From Amaurobius ferox (taxonomy: Eukaryota > Arthropoda > Arachnida > Araneae > Amaurobiidae): a stretch of DNA of 64,000 bases. The stretch covers positions 2,248,649 through 2,312,648 of the forward strand of contig OX578142.1 of the NCBI GenBank assembly GCA_951213105.1, given 5' to 3'. The notes beneath the pieces are model-generated. The model made no database searches. It was not told the origin of the DNA and worked only from the letters and a program-made list of their open reading frames with translations. Position numbers and translations under genes: made by a program. Positions 47,492 through 59,738 of this stretch are shown here, piece after piece (positions within the stretch are counted from its first letter, which is position 1; each line of letters begins with the position of its first letter).

Positions 47492-50400
47492 TTATGAAAT
47501 GCCATTCGAGATCTCTCTCGCAATGAGAACACAGTTTTTAAGTTTATTTAAAAGGATAGGGTTTTTCCTAACACCCGAGAACCAGGTTGCACAATGAGCG
47601 GGAGTGGGCTTGATTAAGTGGTGGGCAGAAGTGTGTGGACAGGAAAATACATAATGGTCCACATCACCGTAAGCACTGCAGGTACAGCAAGATGTTCTTT
47701 TAATTTTAAAATGATGAAGGTAGTCCAAAAAGGGGCCATGACCGGTAAGAAAGTAAATTAAATATTTATTATAAATTTGGAAATTTTGACTGACTTTAGG
47801 GAGGTAAGTTAAAATTCTTGCCGGGTCATGGGTACGAGGGGAAATGTAATTATTAAGAAGGGTTTGCCAAATATTTAAAAGGTATGTTTTGCAGTGATTA
47901 GTTAAAAAAGAGTAAGGTAAAGGTACAACAGTAGGGGAGCCAACAGTAGTGGCGAGTTTGGCGTTTTCATCGGCAACCTCATTACCTCGAATGTTAGCAT
48001 GGGCTTTAACCCACTGTAAATTAAAAAGTGATTTAAAAGGGTAAATATAAGTTTTAATATCGTTTAAAAATTTTGATTTAATATTGGGAGAGTTTAACGC
48101 CAAAATGGCTGAAAGGCTGTCTGAAAAAATGTTAACTTTTGTGTTATTGTTGATTGCCCAGGAAAAGGCTTCTCGTAAAGCAGCCAATTCAGCCTGGAAA
48201 ACCGTGTTCTCATTATCAAGTTTATATAAAAATGTCTCGATCAACGAATCATCTTTAAAGACACAGATGGCAAAGCCAACCTTATCTTCTATTTTGGAGC
48301 CATCTGTGTAGATATTAAAGTCAGAAAAGGTGACAGGATTACGAGGGGAAAAAATAATGGAACGTAGTCCAGGGGAGAGGCCCGAAAGAGCACAATTGGT
48401 GTCGAAACGGGCGGGGGGGGGGAGGGAAGAGTCAGGAAAAAAGTTATTTTTCTGCTTCCAGAAATGGTATTTTAAAAATTGGGTCTTGATTACACAGTGA
48501 AGGGGGGGAATACCAGTTATTGAAAAAAGAGAAATGTTTGAAGATGTTCTAAAACCGGTAGAAATCTTTAATAAGAATAATCTTTGTAAGGAAGTAAGCT
48601 TAGAAATTTGAACCCCCGTTAAATGACCTCCCCAAATACCCGCCCCGTAAGTAATAATTTTCTCTATTACTGCAAGATACCAAGATTTCAATAAAACTTT
48701 ATTAACACCCCAATTATTACTTGATATTTTGCCAAAGGTAGAAAAGAGCTTAAAACACTTCTCTTTTAGATAAAAAATGTGGGAACTCCATTTTAAGTTG
48801 TCGTCAATAATAATACCCAAAAATTTAAGGGAACGAGTAATTTTAATAGTTTTGTTTAAAAGTTTGACCGGAGGGTAATACCTGCGTTTTTTAAGGGACC
48901 TATTGAAAATAATGCAAGAAGACTTTTCTACTGAGACAGTAAGATTAAGTGAAGTAAGGGAGGAGGTAATAAGTGAAAGAGCATCATTAATATTATTGAC
49001 GACTGAGCGGATGCTGGTGGAGTAGGAGACCACAGCCAGATCATCAGCGAAGGCTTGGAGGTAATAAAGATCATTATTTAAATTTAGTAAGTTGTTAAAA
49101 TAAATATTCCAAAGGACGGGGGAAATAACCGAACCTTGGGGGGCGCCTTTTGAGATTATTTTAGTTAGGGAGAAATTTTTATTTGTAAAAGTTATTGTTC
49201 TTGAATGTAAGTATGAGTAAATAAAGGTTCTAAAATGAGGTGGAAGGCTAATTTTATCAAAGGTAGAGGGTAAAACTTTCCAATCTAGGTTATCAAAAGC
49301 TCCGCTGATGTCGACTGTGGCAAGGGCAACAATGTTCGCCGATCGGAGAGATTTTATATGCGTAACAAGCGCGTGAGCCGCATCCTCACAACTATGTAAC
49401 TCCCTGAATCCGAATTGGAGAGGGTGAAGAGCACCTGCCGTCTTCAACCAGATGTTGAGTTTGTTTATAAAAATTCTCTCGATTATTTTCCCAAAAGTGG
49501 GGAGAAGGCATATTGGACGATAAGCGGAACAGGAGGCTGGATTTTTGTCAGGTTTTTGAATAAATAAAATTTTAGCGTTTTTGAGTGAATCAGGAAATTT
49601 ACAGAATTTGAAAATAAGATTAATAATTTTAGAAAAAAGGAGGGGATACGATTTAAAAAGATTTTTCCATATATTAAAGTCAAGGTTATCCTGGCCCGGG
49701 GCCTTACCAGATTTTAAATGATTGAAGACAAGGGAGAGCTCTTCATCCGAGACCGCCCCCAAACCCTCATCAGAAGTGTCATGGGTGGGAAAAGAGGTAA
49801 AAGAGGGGTCCTCAGGAAAACAGTGGTCCAAAAGACGCTGAATTTTATCATTATAATCAAGGTTAGGGTTGTCCTGGAACTGCAAGTTTATATTATTAAA
49901 ATTTTTATGTTTTTGGAAAGTGTATTTAAATAAAGAGCCGAATTTTTCAGAGCAATTGTTGCAGTGTTTTTTCCAGGCGTCAGATTTTGCTTTATTTATT
50001 AGAAGTTTATATTTTGCTCTGTTTAGTTTATATTTAATTTTTGCTTGGTTAATGAGTTCGGGAGGGTCGGAGTTTCTCTCGTGTGAACCGATTCTTTTAT
50101 AAAGCGCATTGACAAAATTTCTAAACTTCGCTAGGTCTCGGCTCCACCAGCTGAAGTTAAAATTTTTTGAAGCTTTTTTCTTTCTAATATATTTAAATGC
50201 ACAATTTTGTGTTTTGAGTATAAAGTCTTTGATAAATACATCCAGCATGGCGGAGTCGAGAACAGAGTCAAGGGAGGTGTTGAATTCCTCTGAAAGAGGT
50301 TTAAAATTATGTAAAAATTTTCCCAGACTATAATTTGTTTTAAAGAAAAAGGAAGTGTCGATAGAAGGAGCAGTATTAAGAGTAAGTAAAATATATTTGT

Positions 50401-51016
50401 GGTCACTTAATGTGTCACACGAGAGAACTTCCCAATTTTGAATAGAGTCAAAAAAGCTGAAAGAAGAAAGGGACAGGTCAGGGAATCCCCTGCCTGAGTG
50501 CGAGGCGAATGTTGGTCCACATTTCGGGTCGTTCAGAATAATCAAGTTGTTTTCAAGGCAAAAATCAATAGTGGATGTACCCCTACGATCAGTGAAGCCA
50601 TAACCCCACATCTGAGCATGGGCGTTGAAATCACCAAGGATGAGAAAGTTTGTATTAAAGAGGTCAAGGGTGGAAAATTCGTCAATAAGGTTGGAAATTT
50701 CAGAGTGCGGGGGGAAGTAAAGGGAAGCAACATTAAGGGTTTTATTATCAGGAAGGGAAATTTCAATTACGATAATTGAGAGAGATTGGAATTTTAAGGA
50801 GGCGGAAAGATTCGAATTTAGAACAAGTATGACCGCCTTAGAGGAGAGGGAAGAAAACTGGGAAAATGTAGAGGGGGGACGGAGAATACCGTCCTTCGAA
50901 ACATAAGGTTCCTGTAAGCATATTAGGTCTATTGAGTTGTCGAGAGAAAATTGCAGTAAGTTGCTGTGAGCAGTTAAAGAGTGGTTAGAATTAAATTGGA
51001 TGAACTTAAGAACCAT
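47492..51016 (-). CDS. Type C ORF2: endonuclease / reverse transcriptase / RNase H polyprotein, 1174 aa
   Basis: An intact LINE-type pol with no stop or frameshift. The APE-like endonuclease spans residues 1 to about 215, with 'QFNSN' (7-11), E36 in 'LQEPY', D129 in 'GDFNAH', D180 in 'FPDLS', and D205-H206 in 'LSDH'. The RT is about 430-760, with 'YRPICLLP' near 499-506, catalytic D569 in 'VDISGAFDN', 'GAPQGSVISP' (624-633) and D658-D659 in 'FADD'. The RNase H is about 898-1030, with D905 ('YTDGS'), E943, D966, H1006 and D1016 all present. A zinc-knuckle-like motif lies at C1110-C1113-H1121-C1126. Domain order and motifs fit the R1/I group of non-LTR elements; the exact clade needs an RT tree. 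The ATG at 51016 lies 95 bp after the ORF1 stop. The endonuclease would nick the satellite target and the RT would prime there. It could act on C, A and B RNAs alike, given the shared 3' end. Confidence 0.95.
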   Translation of the reverse strand: MVLKFIQFNSNHSLTAHSNLLQFSLDNSIDLICLQEPYVSKDGILRPPSTFSQFSSLSSKAVILVLNSNLSASLKFQSLSIIVIEISLPDNKTLNVASLYFPPHSEISNLIDEFSTLDLFNTNFLILGDFNAHAQMWGYGFTDRRGTSTIDFCLENNLIILNDPKCGPTFASHSGRGFPDLSLSSFSFFDSIQNWEVLSCDTLSDHKYILLTLNTAPSIDTSFFFKTNYSLGKFLHNFKPLSEEFNTSLDSVLDSAMLDVFIKDFILKTQNCAFKYIRKKKASKNFNFSWWSRDLAKFRNFVNALYKRIGSHERNSDPPELINQAKIKYKLNRAKYKLLINKAKSDAWKKHCNNCSEKFGSLFKYTFQKHKNFNNINLQFQDNPNLDYNDKIQRLLDHCFPEDPSFTSFPTHDTSDEGLGAVSDEELSLVFNHLKSGKAPGQDNLDFNIWKNLFKSYPLLFSKIINLIFKFCKFPDSLKNAKILFIQKPDKNPASCSAYRPICLLPTFGKIIERIFINKLNIWLKTAGALHPLQFGFRELHSCEDAAHALVTHIKSLRSANIVALATVDISGAFDNLDWKVLPSTFDKISLPPHFRTFIYSYLHSRTITFTNKNFSLTKIISKGAPQGSVISPVLWNIYFNNLLNLNNDLYYLQAFADDLAVVSYSTSIRSVVNNINDALSLITSSLTSLNLTVSVEKSSCIIFNRSLKKRRYYPPVKLLNKTIKITRSLKFLGIIIDDNLKWSSHIFYLKEKCFKLFSTFGKISSNNWGVNKVLLKSWYLAVIEKIITYGAGIWGGHLTGVQISKLTSLQRLFLLKISTGFRTSSNISLFSITGIPPLHCVIKTQFLKYHFWKQKNNFFPDSSLPPPARFDTNCALSGLSPGLRSIIFSPRNPVTFSDFNIYTDGSKIEDKVGFAICVFKDDSLIETFLYKLDNENTVFQAELAALREAFSWAINNNTKVNIFSDSLSAILALNSPNIKSKFLNDIKTYIYPFKSLFNLQWVKAHANIRGNEVADENAKLATTVGSPTVVPLPYSFLTNHCKTYLLNIWQTLLNNYISPRTHDPARILTYLPKVSQNFQIYNKYLIYFLTGHGPFLDYLHHFKIKRTSCCTCSAYGDVDHYVFSCPHTSAHHLIKPTPAHCATWFSGVRKNPILLNKLKNCVLIAREISNGIS

Positions 51017-51111
51017 CCGAAGGCGATTTCAATCCAGTGCACAGTGTGGGGGAAAAACAGAGAAACAAATTTAAAATAATATAAGTAAAACAAAATATAC
51101 AAGATGTGAGT

Positions 51112-51225
51112 CTATTGCTCACTTTGGAGTTTTTTGATGCGGTCAATTTCACGGCGAAAAGCCTTGCAATTGTTTTTGTCATGCACTGAATGGCGATAGT
51201 TCCAGTTAAGGGTTTCACCATTGTC
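51112..51225 (-). pseudogene. Remnant of type C ORF1 (Gag C-terminus, 37 codons)
   Basis: Minus-strand codons before a TAG at 51112-51114 encode a tail with 'LNW', 'H' then seven residues then 'C', 'RREIDRIKKLQ' and the stop. It aligns without gaps over 31 residues with the type A Gag end ('LQW', HX7C, 'HRELLRIKNLQ'), and I count 14 identities. The HX7C spacing of the third knuckle is kept. This shows that C once had its own Gag, different from A and B, and that the copy lost its 5' part when it inserted. Confidence 0.85.
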
Positions 51226-54200
51226 GGGGGGGTAGCATGAAAAAGTATAGATTTTTCGAAATTTTGAAACCTCGTTTTTTGGACATCAAACAGAAGGTAT
51301 CGGCCAGAAAGCCAGGACATCGGTCTTCTCCATCGAAATTAGATTAAAAAATTGTATTTGAACGAAAATTATCATGGTCGGATTTTTCAATAAATCGGTA
51401 AGGGGGGGGTAGCATGAAAAAGTATAGATTTTTCGAAATTTTGAAACCTCGTTTTTTGGACATCAAACAGAAGGTATCGGCCAGAAAACCAGGAAATCGG
51501 TCTTCTCCATCGAAATTAGATATAAAAAATTGTATTTGAACGAAAATTATCATGGTCGGATTTTTCACAAAATCGGTAAGGGGGGGTAGCATGAAAAAGT
51601 ATAGATTTTTCGAAATTTTGAAACCACGTTTTTTGGACATCAAACAGAAGGTATCGGCCAGAAAGCTAGGAAATCGGACTTCTCCATCGAAATTAGATAT
51701 AAAAAATTGTATTTGAACGAAAATTATCATGGTCGGATTTTTCACAAAATCGGTAAGGGGGGGTAGCATGAAAAAGTATAGATTTTTCGAAATTTTGAAA
51801 CCTCGTTTTTTGGACATCAAACAGAAGGTATCGGCCAGAAAGCCAGGAAATCGGTCTTCTCCATCGAAATTAGATATAAAAAATTGTATTTGAACGAAAA
51901 TTATCATGGTCGGATTTTTCACAAAATCGGTAAGGGGGGGTAGCATGAAAAAGTATAGATTTTTCGAAATTTTGAAACCTCGTTTTTTGGACATCAAACA
52001 GAAGGTATCGGCCAGAAAGCCAGGAAATCGGTCTTCTCCATCGAAATTAGATATAAAAAATTGTATTTGAACGAAAATTATCATGGTCGGATTTTTCACA
52101 AAATCGGTAAGGGGGGGTAGCATGAAAAAGTATAGATTTTTCGAAATTTTGAAACCTCGTTTTTTGGACATCAAACAGAAGGTATCGGCCAGAAAGCCAG
52201 AAAATCGGTCTTCTCCATCGAAATTAGATATAAAAAATTGTATTTGAACGAAAATTATCATGGTCGGATTTTTCACAAAATCGGTAAGGGGGGGTAGCAT
52301 GAAAAAGTATAAATTTTTCGAAATTTTGAAACCTCGTTTTCGGACATCAAACAGAAGGTATCGGCCAGAAAGTCAGGAAATCGGTTTTCTCCATCGAAAT
52401 TAGATATAAAAAATTGTATTTGAACGAAAATTATCATGGTCGGATTTTTCACAAAATCGGTAAGGGGGGGTAGCATGAAAAAGTATAGATTTTTCGAAAT
52501 TTTGAAACCTCGTTTTTTGGACATCAAACAGAAGGTATCGGCCAGAAAACCAGGAAATCGGTCTTCTCCATCGAAATGAGATATAAAAAATTGTATTTGA
52601 ACGAAAATTATCATGGTCGGATTTTTCACAATATCGGTAAGGGGGGGTAGCATGAAAAAGTATAGATTTTTCGAAATTTTGAAACCTCGTTTTTTGGACA
52701 TCAAACAGAAGGTATCGGCCAGAAAGCCAGGAAATCGGTCTTCTCCATCGAAATTAGATATAAAAAATTGTATTTGAACGAAAATTATCATGGTCGGATT
52801 TTTCACAAAATCGGTAAGGGGGGGTAGCATGAAAAAGTATAGATTTTTCGAAATTTTGAAACCTCGTTTTTTGGACATCAAACAGAAAGTATCAGCCAGA
52901 AAGCCAGGAAATCGGTCTTCTCCATCGAAATTAGATATAAAAAATTGTATTTGAACGAAAATTATCATGGTCGGATTTTTCACAAAATCGGTAAGGGGGG
53001 GTAGCATGAAAAAGTATAGATTTTTCGAAATTTTGAAACCTCGTTTTTTGGACATCAAACAGAAGGTATCGGCCAGAAAACCAGGAAATCGGTCTTCTCC
53101 ATCGAAATGAGATATAAAAAATTGTATTTGAACGAAAATTATCATGGTCGGATTTTTCACAATATCGGTAAGGGGGGGTAGCATGAAAAAGTATAGATTT
53201 TTCGAAATTTTGAAACCTCGTTTTTTGGACATCAAACAGAAGGTATCGGCCAGAAAGCCAGGAAATCGGTCTTCTCCATCGAAATTAGATTAAAAAATTG
53301 TATTTGAACGAAAATTATCATGGTCGGATTTTTCACAAAATCGGTAAGGGGGGGGGGGTAGCATGAAAAGTATAGATTTTTCGAAATTTTGAAACCTCGT
53401 TTTTTGGACATTAAACAGAAGGTATCGGCCAGAAAACCAGGAAATCGGTCTTCTCCATCGAAATTAGATATAAAAAATTGTATTTGAACGAAAATTATCA
53501 TGGTCGGATTTTTCACAAAATCGGTAAGGGGGGGTAGCATGAAAAAGTATAGATTTTTCGAAATTTTGAAACCTCGTTTTTTGGACATCAAACAGAAGGT
53601 ATCGGCCAGAAAGCCCGGAAATCGGACTTCTCCATCGAAATTAGATATAAAAAATTGTATTTGAACGAAAATTATCATGGTCGGATTTTTCACAAAATCG
53701 GTAAGGGGGGGTAGCATGAAAAAGTATAGATTTTTCGAAATTTTGAAACCTCGTTTTTTGGACATCAAACAGAAGGTATCGGCCAGAAAGCCAGAAAATC
53801 GGTCTTCTCCATCGAAATTAGATATAAAAAATTGTATTTGAACGAAAATTATCATGGTCGGATTTTTCACAAAATCGGTAAGGGGGGGTAGCATGAAAAA
53901 GTATAAATTTTTCGAAATTTTGAAACCTCGTTTTCGGACATCAAACAGAAGGTATCGGCCAGAAAGCCAGGAAAACGGTTTTCTCCATCGAAATTAGATA
54001 TAAAAAATTGTATTTGAACGAAAATTATCATGGTCGGATTTTTCACAAAATCGGTAAGGGGGGGGTAGCATGAAAAAGTATAGATTTTTCGAAATTTTGA
54101 AACCTCGTTTTTTGGACATCAAACAGAAGGTATCGGCCAGAAAACCAGGAAATCGGTCTTCTCCATCGAAATTAGATATAAAAAATTGTATTTGAACGAA

Positions 54201-57200
54201 AATTATCATGGTCGGATTTTTCACAAAATCGGTAAGGGGGGGTAGCATGAAAAAGTATAGATTTTTCGAAATTTTGAAACCACGTTTTTTGGACATCAAA
54301 CAGAAGGTATCGGCCAGAAAGCTAGGAAATCGGACTTCTCCATCGAAATTAGATATAAAAAATTGTATTTGAACGAAAATTATCATGGTCGGATTTTTCA
54401 CAAAATCGGTAAGGGGGGGTAGCATGAAAAAGTATAGATTTTTCGAAATTTTGAAACCTCGTTTTTTGGACATCAAACAGAAGGTATCGGCCAGAAAGCC
54501 AGGAAATCGGTCATCTCCATCGAAATTAGATATAAAAAATTGTATTTGAACGAAAATTATCATGGTCGGATTTTTCACAAAATCGGTAAGGGGGGGTAGC
54601 ATGAAAAAGTATAGATTTTTCGAAATTTTGAAACCTCGTTTTTTGGACATCAAACAGAAGGTATCGGCCAGAAAGCCAGAAAATCGGTCTTCTCCATCGA
54701 AATTAGATATAAAAAATTGTATTTGAACGAAAATTATCATGGTCGGATTTTTCACAAAATCGGTAAGGGGGGGTAGCATGAAAAAGTATAAATTTTTCGA
54801 AATTTTGAAACCTCGTTTTCGGACATCAAACAGAAGGTATCGGCCAGAAAGCCAGGAAATCGGTTTTCTCCATCGAAATTAGATATAAAAAATTGTATTT
54901 GAACGAAAATTATCATGGTCGGATTTTTCACAAAATCGGTAAGGGGGGGTAGCATGAAAAAGTATAGATTTTTCGAAATTTTGAAACCTCGTTTTTTGGA
55001 CATCAAACAGAAGGTATCGGCCAGAAAACCAGGAAATCGGTCTTCTCCATCGAAATGAGATATAAAAAATTGTATTTGAACGAAAATTATCATGGTCGGA
55101 TTTTTCACAATATCGGTAAGGGGGGGTAGCATGAAAAAGTATAGATTTTTCGAAATTTTGAAACCTCGTTTTTTGGACATCAAACAGAAGGTATCGGCCA
55201 GAAAGCCAGGAAATCGGTCTTCTCCATCGAAATTAGATATAAAAAATTGTATTTGAACGAAAATTATCATGGTCGGATTTTTCACAAAATCGGTAAGGGG
55301 GGGTAGCATGAAAAAGTATAGATTTTTCGAAATTTTGAAACCTCGTTTTTTGGACATCAAACAGAAGGTATCGGCCAGAAAGCCAGAAAATCGGTCTTCT
55401 CCATCGAAATTAGATATAAAAAATTGTATTTGAACGAAAATTATCATGGTCGGATTTTTCACAAAATCGGTAAGGGGGGGTAGCATGAAAAAGTATAAAT
55501 TTTTCGAAATTTTGAAACCTCGTTTTCGGACATCAAACAGAAGGTATCGGCCAGAAAGCCAGGAAATCGGTCTTCTCCATCGAAATTAGATATAAAAAAT
55601 TGTATTTGAACGAAAATTATCATGGTCGGATTTTTCACAAAATCGGTAAGGGGGGGGTAGCATGAAAAAGTATAGATTTTTCGAAATTTTGAAACCTCGT
55701 TTTTTGGACATCAAACAGAAGGTATCGGCCAGAAAACCAGGAAATCGGTCTTCTCCATCGAAATTAGATATAAAAAATTGTATTTGAACGAAAATTATCA
55801 TGGTCGGATTTTTCACAAAATCGGTAAGGGGGGGTAGCATGAAAAAGTATAGATTTTTCGAAATTTTGAAACCACGTTTTTTGGACATCAAACAGAAGGT
55901 ATCGGCCAGAAAGCTAGGAAATCGGACTTCTCCATCGAAATTAGATATAAAAAATTGTATTTGAACGAAAATTATCATGGTCGGATTTTTCACAAAATCG
56001 GTAAGGGGGGGTAGCATGAAAAAGTATAGATTTTTCGAAATTTTGAAACCTCGTTTTTTGGACATCAAACAGAAGGTATCGGCCAGAAAGCCAGGAAATC
56101 GGTCTTCTCCATCGAAATTAGATATAAAAAATTGTATTTGAACGAAAATTATCATGGTCGGATTTTTCACAAAATCGGTAAGGGGGGGTAGCATGAAAAA
56201 GTATAGATTTTTCGAAATTTTGAAACCTCGTTTTTTGGACATCAAACAGAAGGTATCGGCCAGAAAGCCAGGAAATCGGTCTTCTCCATCGAAATTAGAT
56301 ATAAAAAATTGTATTTGAACGAAAATTATCATGGTCGGATTTTTCACAAAATCGGTAAGGGGGGGTAGCATGAAAAAGTATAGATTTTTCGAAATTTTGA
56401 AACCTCGTTTTTTGGACATCAAACAGAAGGTATCGGCCAGAAAGCCAGAAAATCGGTCTTCTCCATCGAAATTAGATATAAAAAATTGTATTTGAACGAA
56501 AATTATCATGGTCGGATTTTTCACAAAATCGGTAAGGGGGGGTAGCATGAAAAAGTATAAATTTTTCGAAATTTTGAAACCTCGTTTTCGGACATCAAAC
56601 AGAAGGTATCGGCCAGAAAGCCAGGAAATCGGTTTTCTCCATCGAAATTAGATATAAAAAATTGTATTTGAACGAAAATTATCATGGTCGGATTTTTCAC
56701 AAAATCGGTAAGGGGGGGTAGCATGAAAAAGTATAGATTTTTCGAAATTTTGAAACCTCGTTTTTTGGACATCAAACAGAAGGTATCGGCCAGAAAACCA
56801 GGAAATCGGTCTTCTCCATCGAAATGAGATATAAAAAATTGTATTTGAACGAAAATTATCATGGTCGGATTTTTCACAATATCGGTAAGGGGGGGTAGCA
56901 TGAAAAAGTATAGATTTTTCGAAATTTTGAAACCTCGTTTTTTGGACATCAAACAGAAGGTATCGGCCAGAAAGCCAGGAAATCGGTCTTCTCCATCGAA
57001 ATTAGATATAAAAAATTGTATTTGAACGAAAATTATCATGGTCGGATTTTTCACAAAATCGGTAAGGGGGGGTAGCATGAAAAAGTATAGATTTTTCGAA
57101 ATTTTGAAACCTCGTTTTTTGGACATCAAACAGAAGGTATCGGCCAGAAAGCCAGGAAATCGGTCTTCTCCATCGAAATTAGATATAAAAAATTGTATTT

Positions 57201-59738
57201 GAACGAAAATTATCATGGTCGGATTTTTCACAAAATCGGTAAGGGGGGGTAGCATGAAAAAGTATAGATTTTTCGAAATTTTGAAACCTCGTTTTTTGGA
57301 CATCAAACAGAAGGTATCGGCCAGAAAACCAGGAAATCGGTCTTCTCCATCGAAATGAGATATAAAAAATTGTATTTGAACGAAAATTATCATGGTCGGA
57401 TTTTTCACAATATCGGTAAGGGGGGGTAGCATGAAAAAGTACAGAGTTTTCGAAATTTTGAAACCTCGTTTTTTGGACATCAAACAGAAGGTATCGGCCA
57501 GAAAGCCAGGAAATCGGTCTTCTCCATCGAAATTAGATTAAAAAATTGTATTTGAACGAAAATTATCATGGTCGGATTTTTCATAAAATCGGTAAGGGGG
57601 GGGGGTAGCATGAAAAGTATAGATTTTTCGAAATTTTGAAACCTCGTTTTTTGGACATCAAACAGAAGGTATCGGCCAGAAAACCAGGAAATCGGTCTTC
57701 TCCATCGAAATTAGATATAAAAAATTGTATTTGAACTAAAATTATCATGGTCGGATTTTTCACAAAATCGGTAAGGGGGGGTAGCATGAAAAAGTATAGA
57801 TTTTTCGAAATTTTGAAACCTCGTTTTTTGGACATCAAACAGAAGGTATCGGCCAGAAAACCAGGAAATCCGTCTTCTCCATCGAAATGAGATATAAAAA
57901 ATTGTATTTGAACGAAAATTATCATGGTCGGATTTTTCACAATATCGGTAAGGGGGGGTAGCATGAAAAAGTATAGATTTTTCGAAATTTTGAAACCTCG
58001 ATTTTTGGACATCAAACAGAAGGTATCGGCCAGAAAGCCAGGAAATCGGTCTTCTCCATCGAAATTAGATTAAAAAATTGTATTTGAACGAAAATTATCA
58101 TGGTCGGATTTTTCACAAAATCGGTAAGGGGGGGGGGTAGCATGAAAAGTATAGATTTTTCGAAATTTTGAAACCTCGTTTTTTGGACATTAAACAGAAG
58201 GTATCGGCCAGAAAACCAGGAAATCGGTCTTCTCCATCGAAATTAGATATAAAAAATTGTATTTGAACGAAAATTATCATGGTCGGATTTTTCACAAAAT
58301 CGGTAAGGGGGGGTAGCATGAAAAAGTATAGATTTTTCGAAATTTTGAAACCTCGTTTTTTGGACATCAAACAGAAGGTATCGGCCAGAAAGCCAGGAAA
58401 TCGGTCTTCTCCATCGAAATTAGATATAAAAAATTGTATTTGAACGAAAATTATCATGGTCGGATTTTTCACAAAATCGGTAAGGGGGGGTAGCATGAAA
58501 AAGTATAGATTTTTCGAAATTTTGAAACCTCGTTTTTTGGACATCAAACAGAAGGTATCGGCCAGAAAGCCAGAAAATCGGTCTTCTCCATCGAAATTAG
58601 ATATAAAAAATTGTATTTGAACGAAAATTATCATGGTCGGATTTTTCACAAAATCGGTAAGGGGGGGTAGCATGAAAAAGTATAAATTTTTCGAAATTTT
58701 GAAACCTCGTTTTCGGACATCAAAGAGAAGGTATCGGCCAGAAAGCCAGGAAAACGGTTTTCTCCATCGAAATTAGATATAAAAAATTGTATTTGAACGA
58801 AAATTATCATGGTCGGATTTTTCACAAAATCGGTAAGGGGGGGGTAGCATGAAAAAGTATAGATTTTTCGAAATTTTGAAACCTCGTTTTTTGGACATCA
58901 AACAGAAGGTATCGGCCAGAAAACCAGGAAATCGGTCTTCTCCATCGAAATTAGATATAAAAAATTGTATTTGAACGAAAATTATCATGGTCGGATTTTT
59001 CACAAAATCGGTAAGGGGGGGTAGCATGAAAAAGTATAGATTTTTCGAAATTTTGAAACCACGTTTTTTGGACATCAAACAGAAGGTATCGGCCAGAAAG
59101 CTAGGAAATCGGACTTCTCCATCGAAATTAGATATAAAAAATTGTATTTGAACGAAAATTATCATGGTCGGATTTTTCACAAAATCGGTAAGGGGGGGTA
59201 GCATGAAAAAGTATAGATTTTTCGAAATTTTGAAACCTCGTTTTTTGGACATCAAACAGAAGGTATCGGCCAGAAAGCCAGGAAATCGGTCTTCTCCATC
59301 GAAATTAGATATAAAAAATTGTATTTGAACGAAAATTATCATGGTCGGATTTTTCACAAAATCGGTAAGGGGGGGTAGCATGAAAAAGTATAGATTTTTC
59401 GAAATTTTGAAACCTCGTTTTTTGGACATCAAACAGAAGGTATCGGCCAGAAAGCCAGAAAATCGGTCTTCTCCATCGAAATTAGATATAAAAAATTGTA
59501 TTTGAACGAAAATTATCATGGTCGGATTTTTCACAAAATCGGTAAGGGGGGGTAGCATGAAAAAGTATAAATTTTTCGAAATTTTGAAACCTCGTTTTCG
59601 GACATCAAACAGAAGGTATCGGCCAGAAAGCCAGGAAATCGGTTTTCTCCATCGAAATTAGATATAAAAAATTGTATTTGAACGAAAATTATCATGGTCG
59701 GATTTTTCACAAAATCGGTAAGGGGGGGTAGCATGAAA
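51226..59738. repeat. 177-bp satellite array S10 (about 48 units)
   Basis: The longest array. It begins with the 'ccaggacatcgg' unit expected after element C. K units fall at about 52301, 53895, 54785, 55490, 56552, 58680 and 59563. Two long internal repeats are visible. About 51350-53360 recurs 4248 bp on (exactly 24 x 177), and about 53290-54780 recurs 4779 bp on (exactly 27 x 177). The array ends in a K unit at A7, which is not the flank seen at A1-A6. Confidence 0.97.
51350..53360. repeat. Higher-order satellite block, first copy (S10)
   Basis: The order of variant units here (normal, 'gaaaccacg'/'gctagg', two normal, 'gccagaaaatcgg', K, M, and so on to an R unit) is repeated at about 55598-57608 with an offset of exactly 24 units. 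Small differences separate the copies, for example 'caataaatcgg' near 51389 and 'tacagagttttcg' near 57440. Confidence 0.75.

Larger units (their letters stand above)
46895..51225 (-). mobile_element. Non-LTR retrotransposon type C with intact pol, 5'-truncated
   Basis: A 4331-bp insertion holding a 597-bp 3' UTR, a complete ORF2 (pol), a 95-bp spacer and the last 37 codons of ORF1. It is truncated inside ORF1 at the 5' side. G7 plus 'tagcatgaaa' flank it at 46878-46894 and 51226-51242, a 17-bp target duplication. The unoccupied site is seen twice (15347-15363, 31515-31531). Its 3' terminal 250 bp are nearly identical to A, and about 450 bp to B. It is the only RT source in the window. Confidence 0.92.

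Noticed and set aside
2924..51225. Chromosome-end addition as in Drosophila HeT-A/TART arrays
   Set aside because: The uniform orientation and gag-only type look similar, but target duplications and unoccupied sites show insertion into pre-existing satellite. Uniform orientation follows from a fixed target in a head-to-tail array. A telomeric position of the whole satellite is still possible; no TTAGG-type array is present.
1..59738. CRISPR-like repeat/spacer array
   Set aside because: The units are contiguous 177-bp satellite copies with no unique spacers, in a eukaryotic retroelement context.
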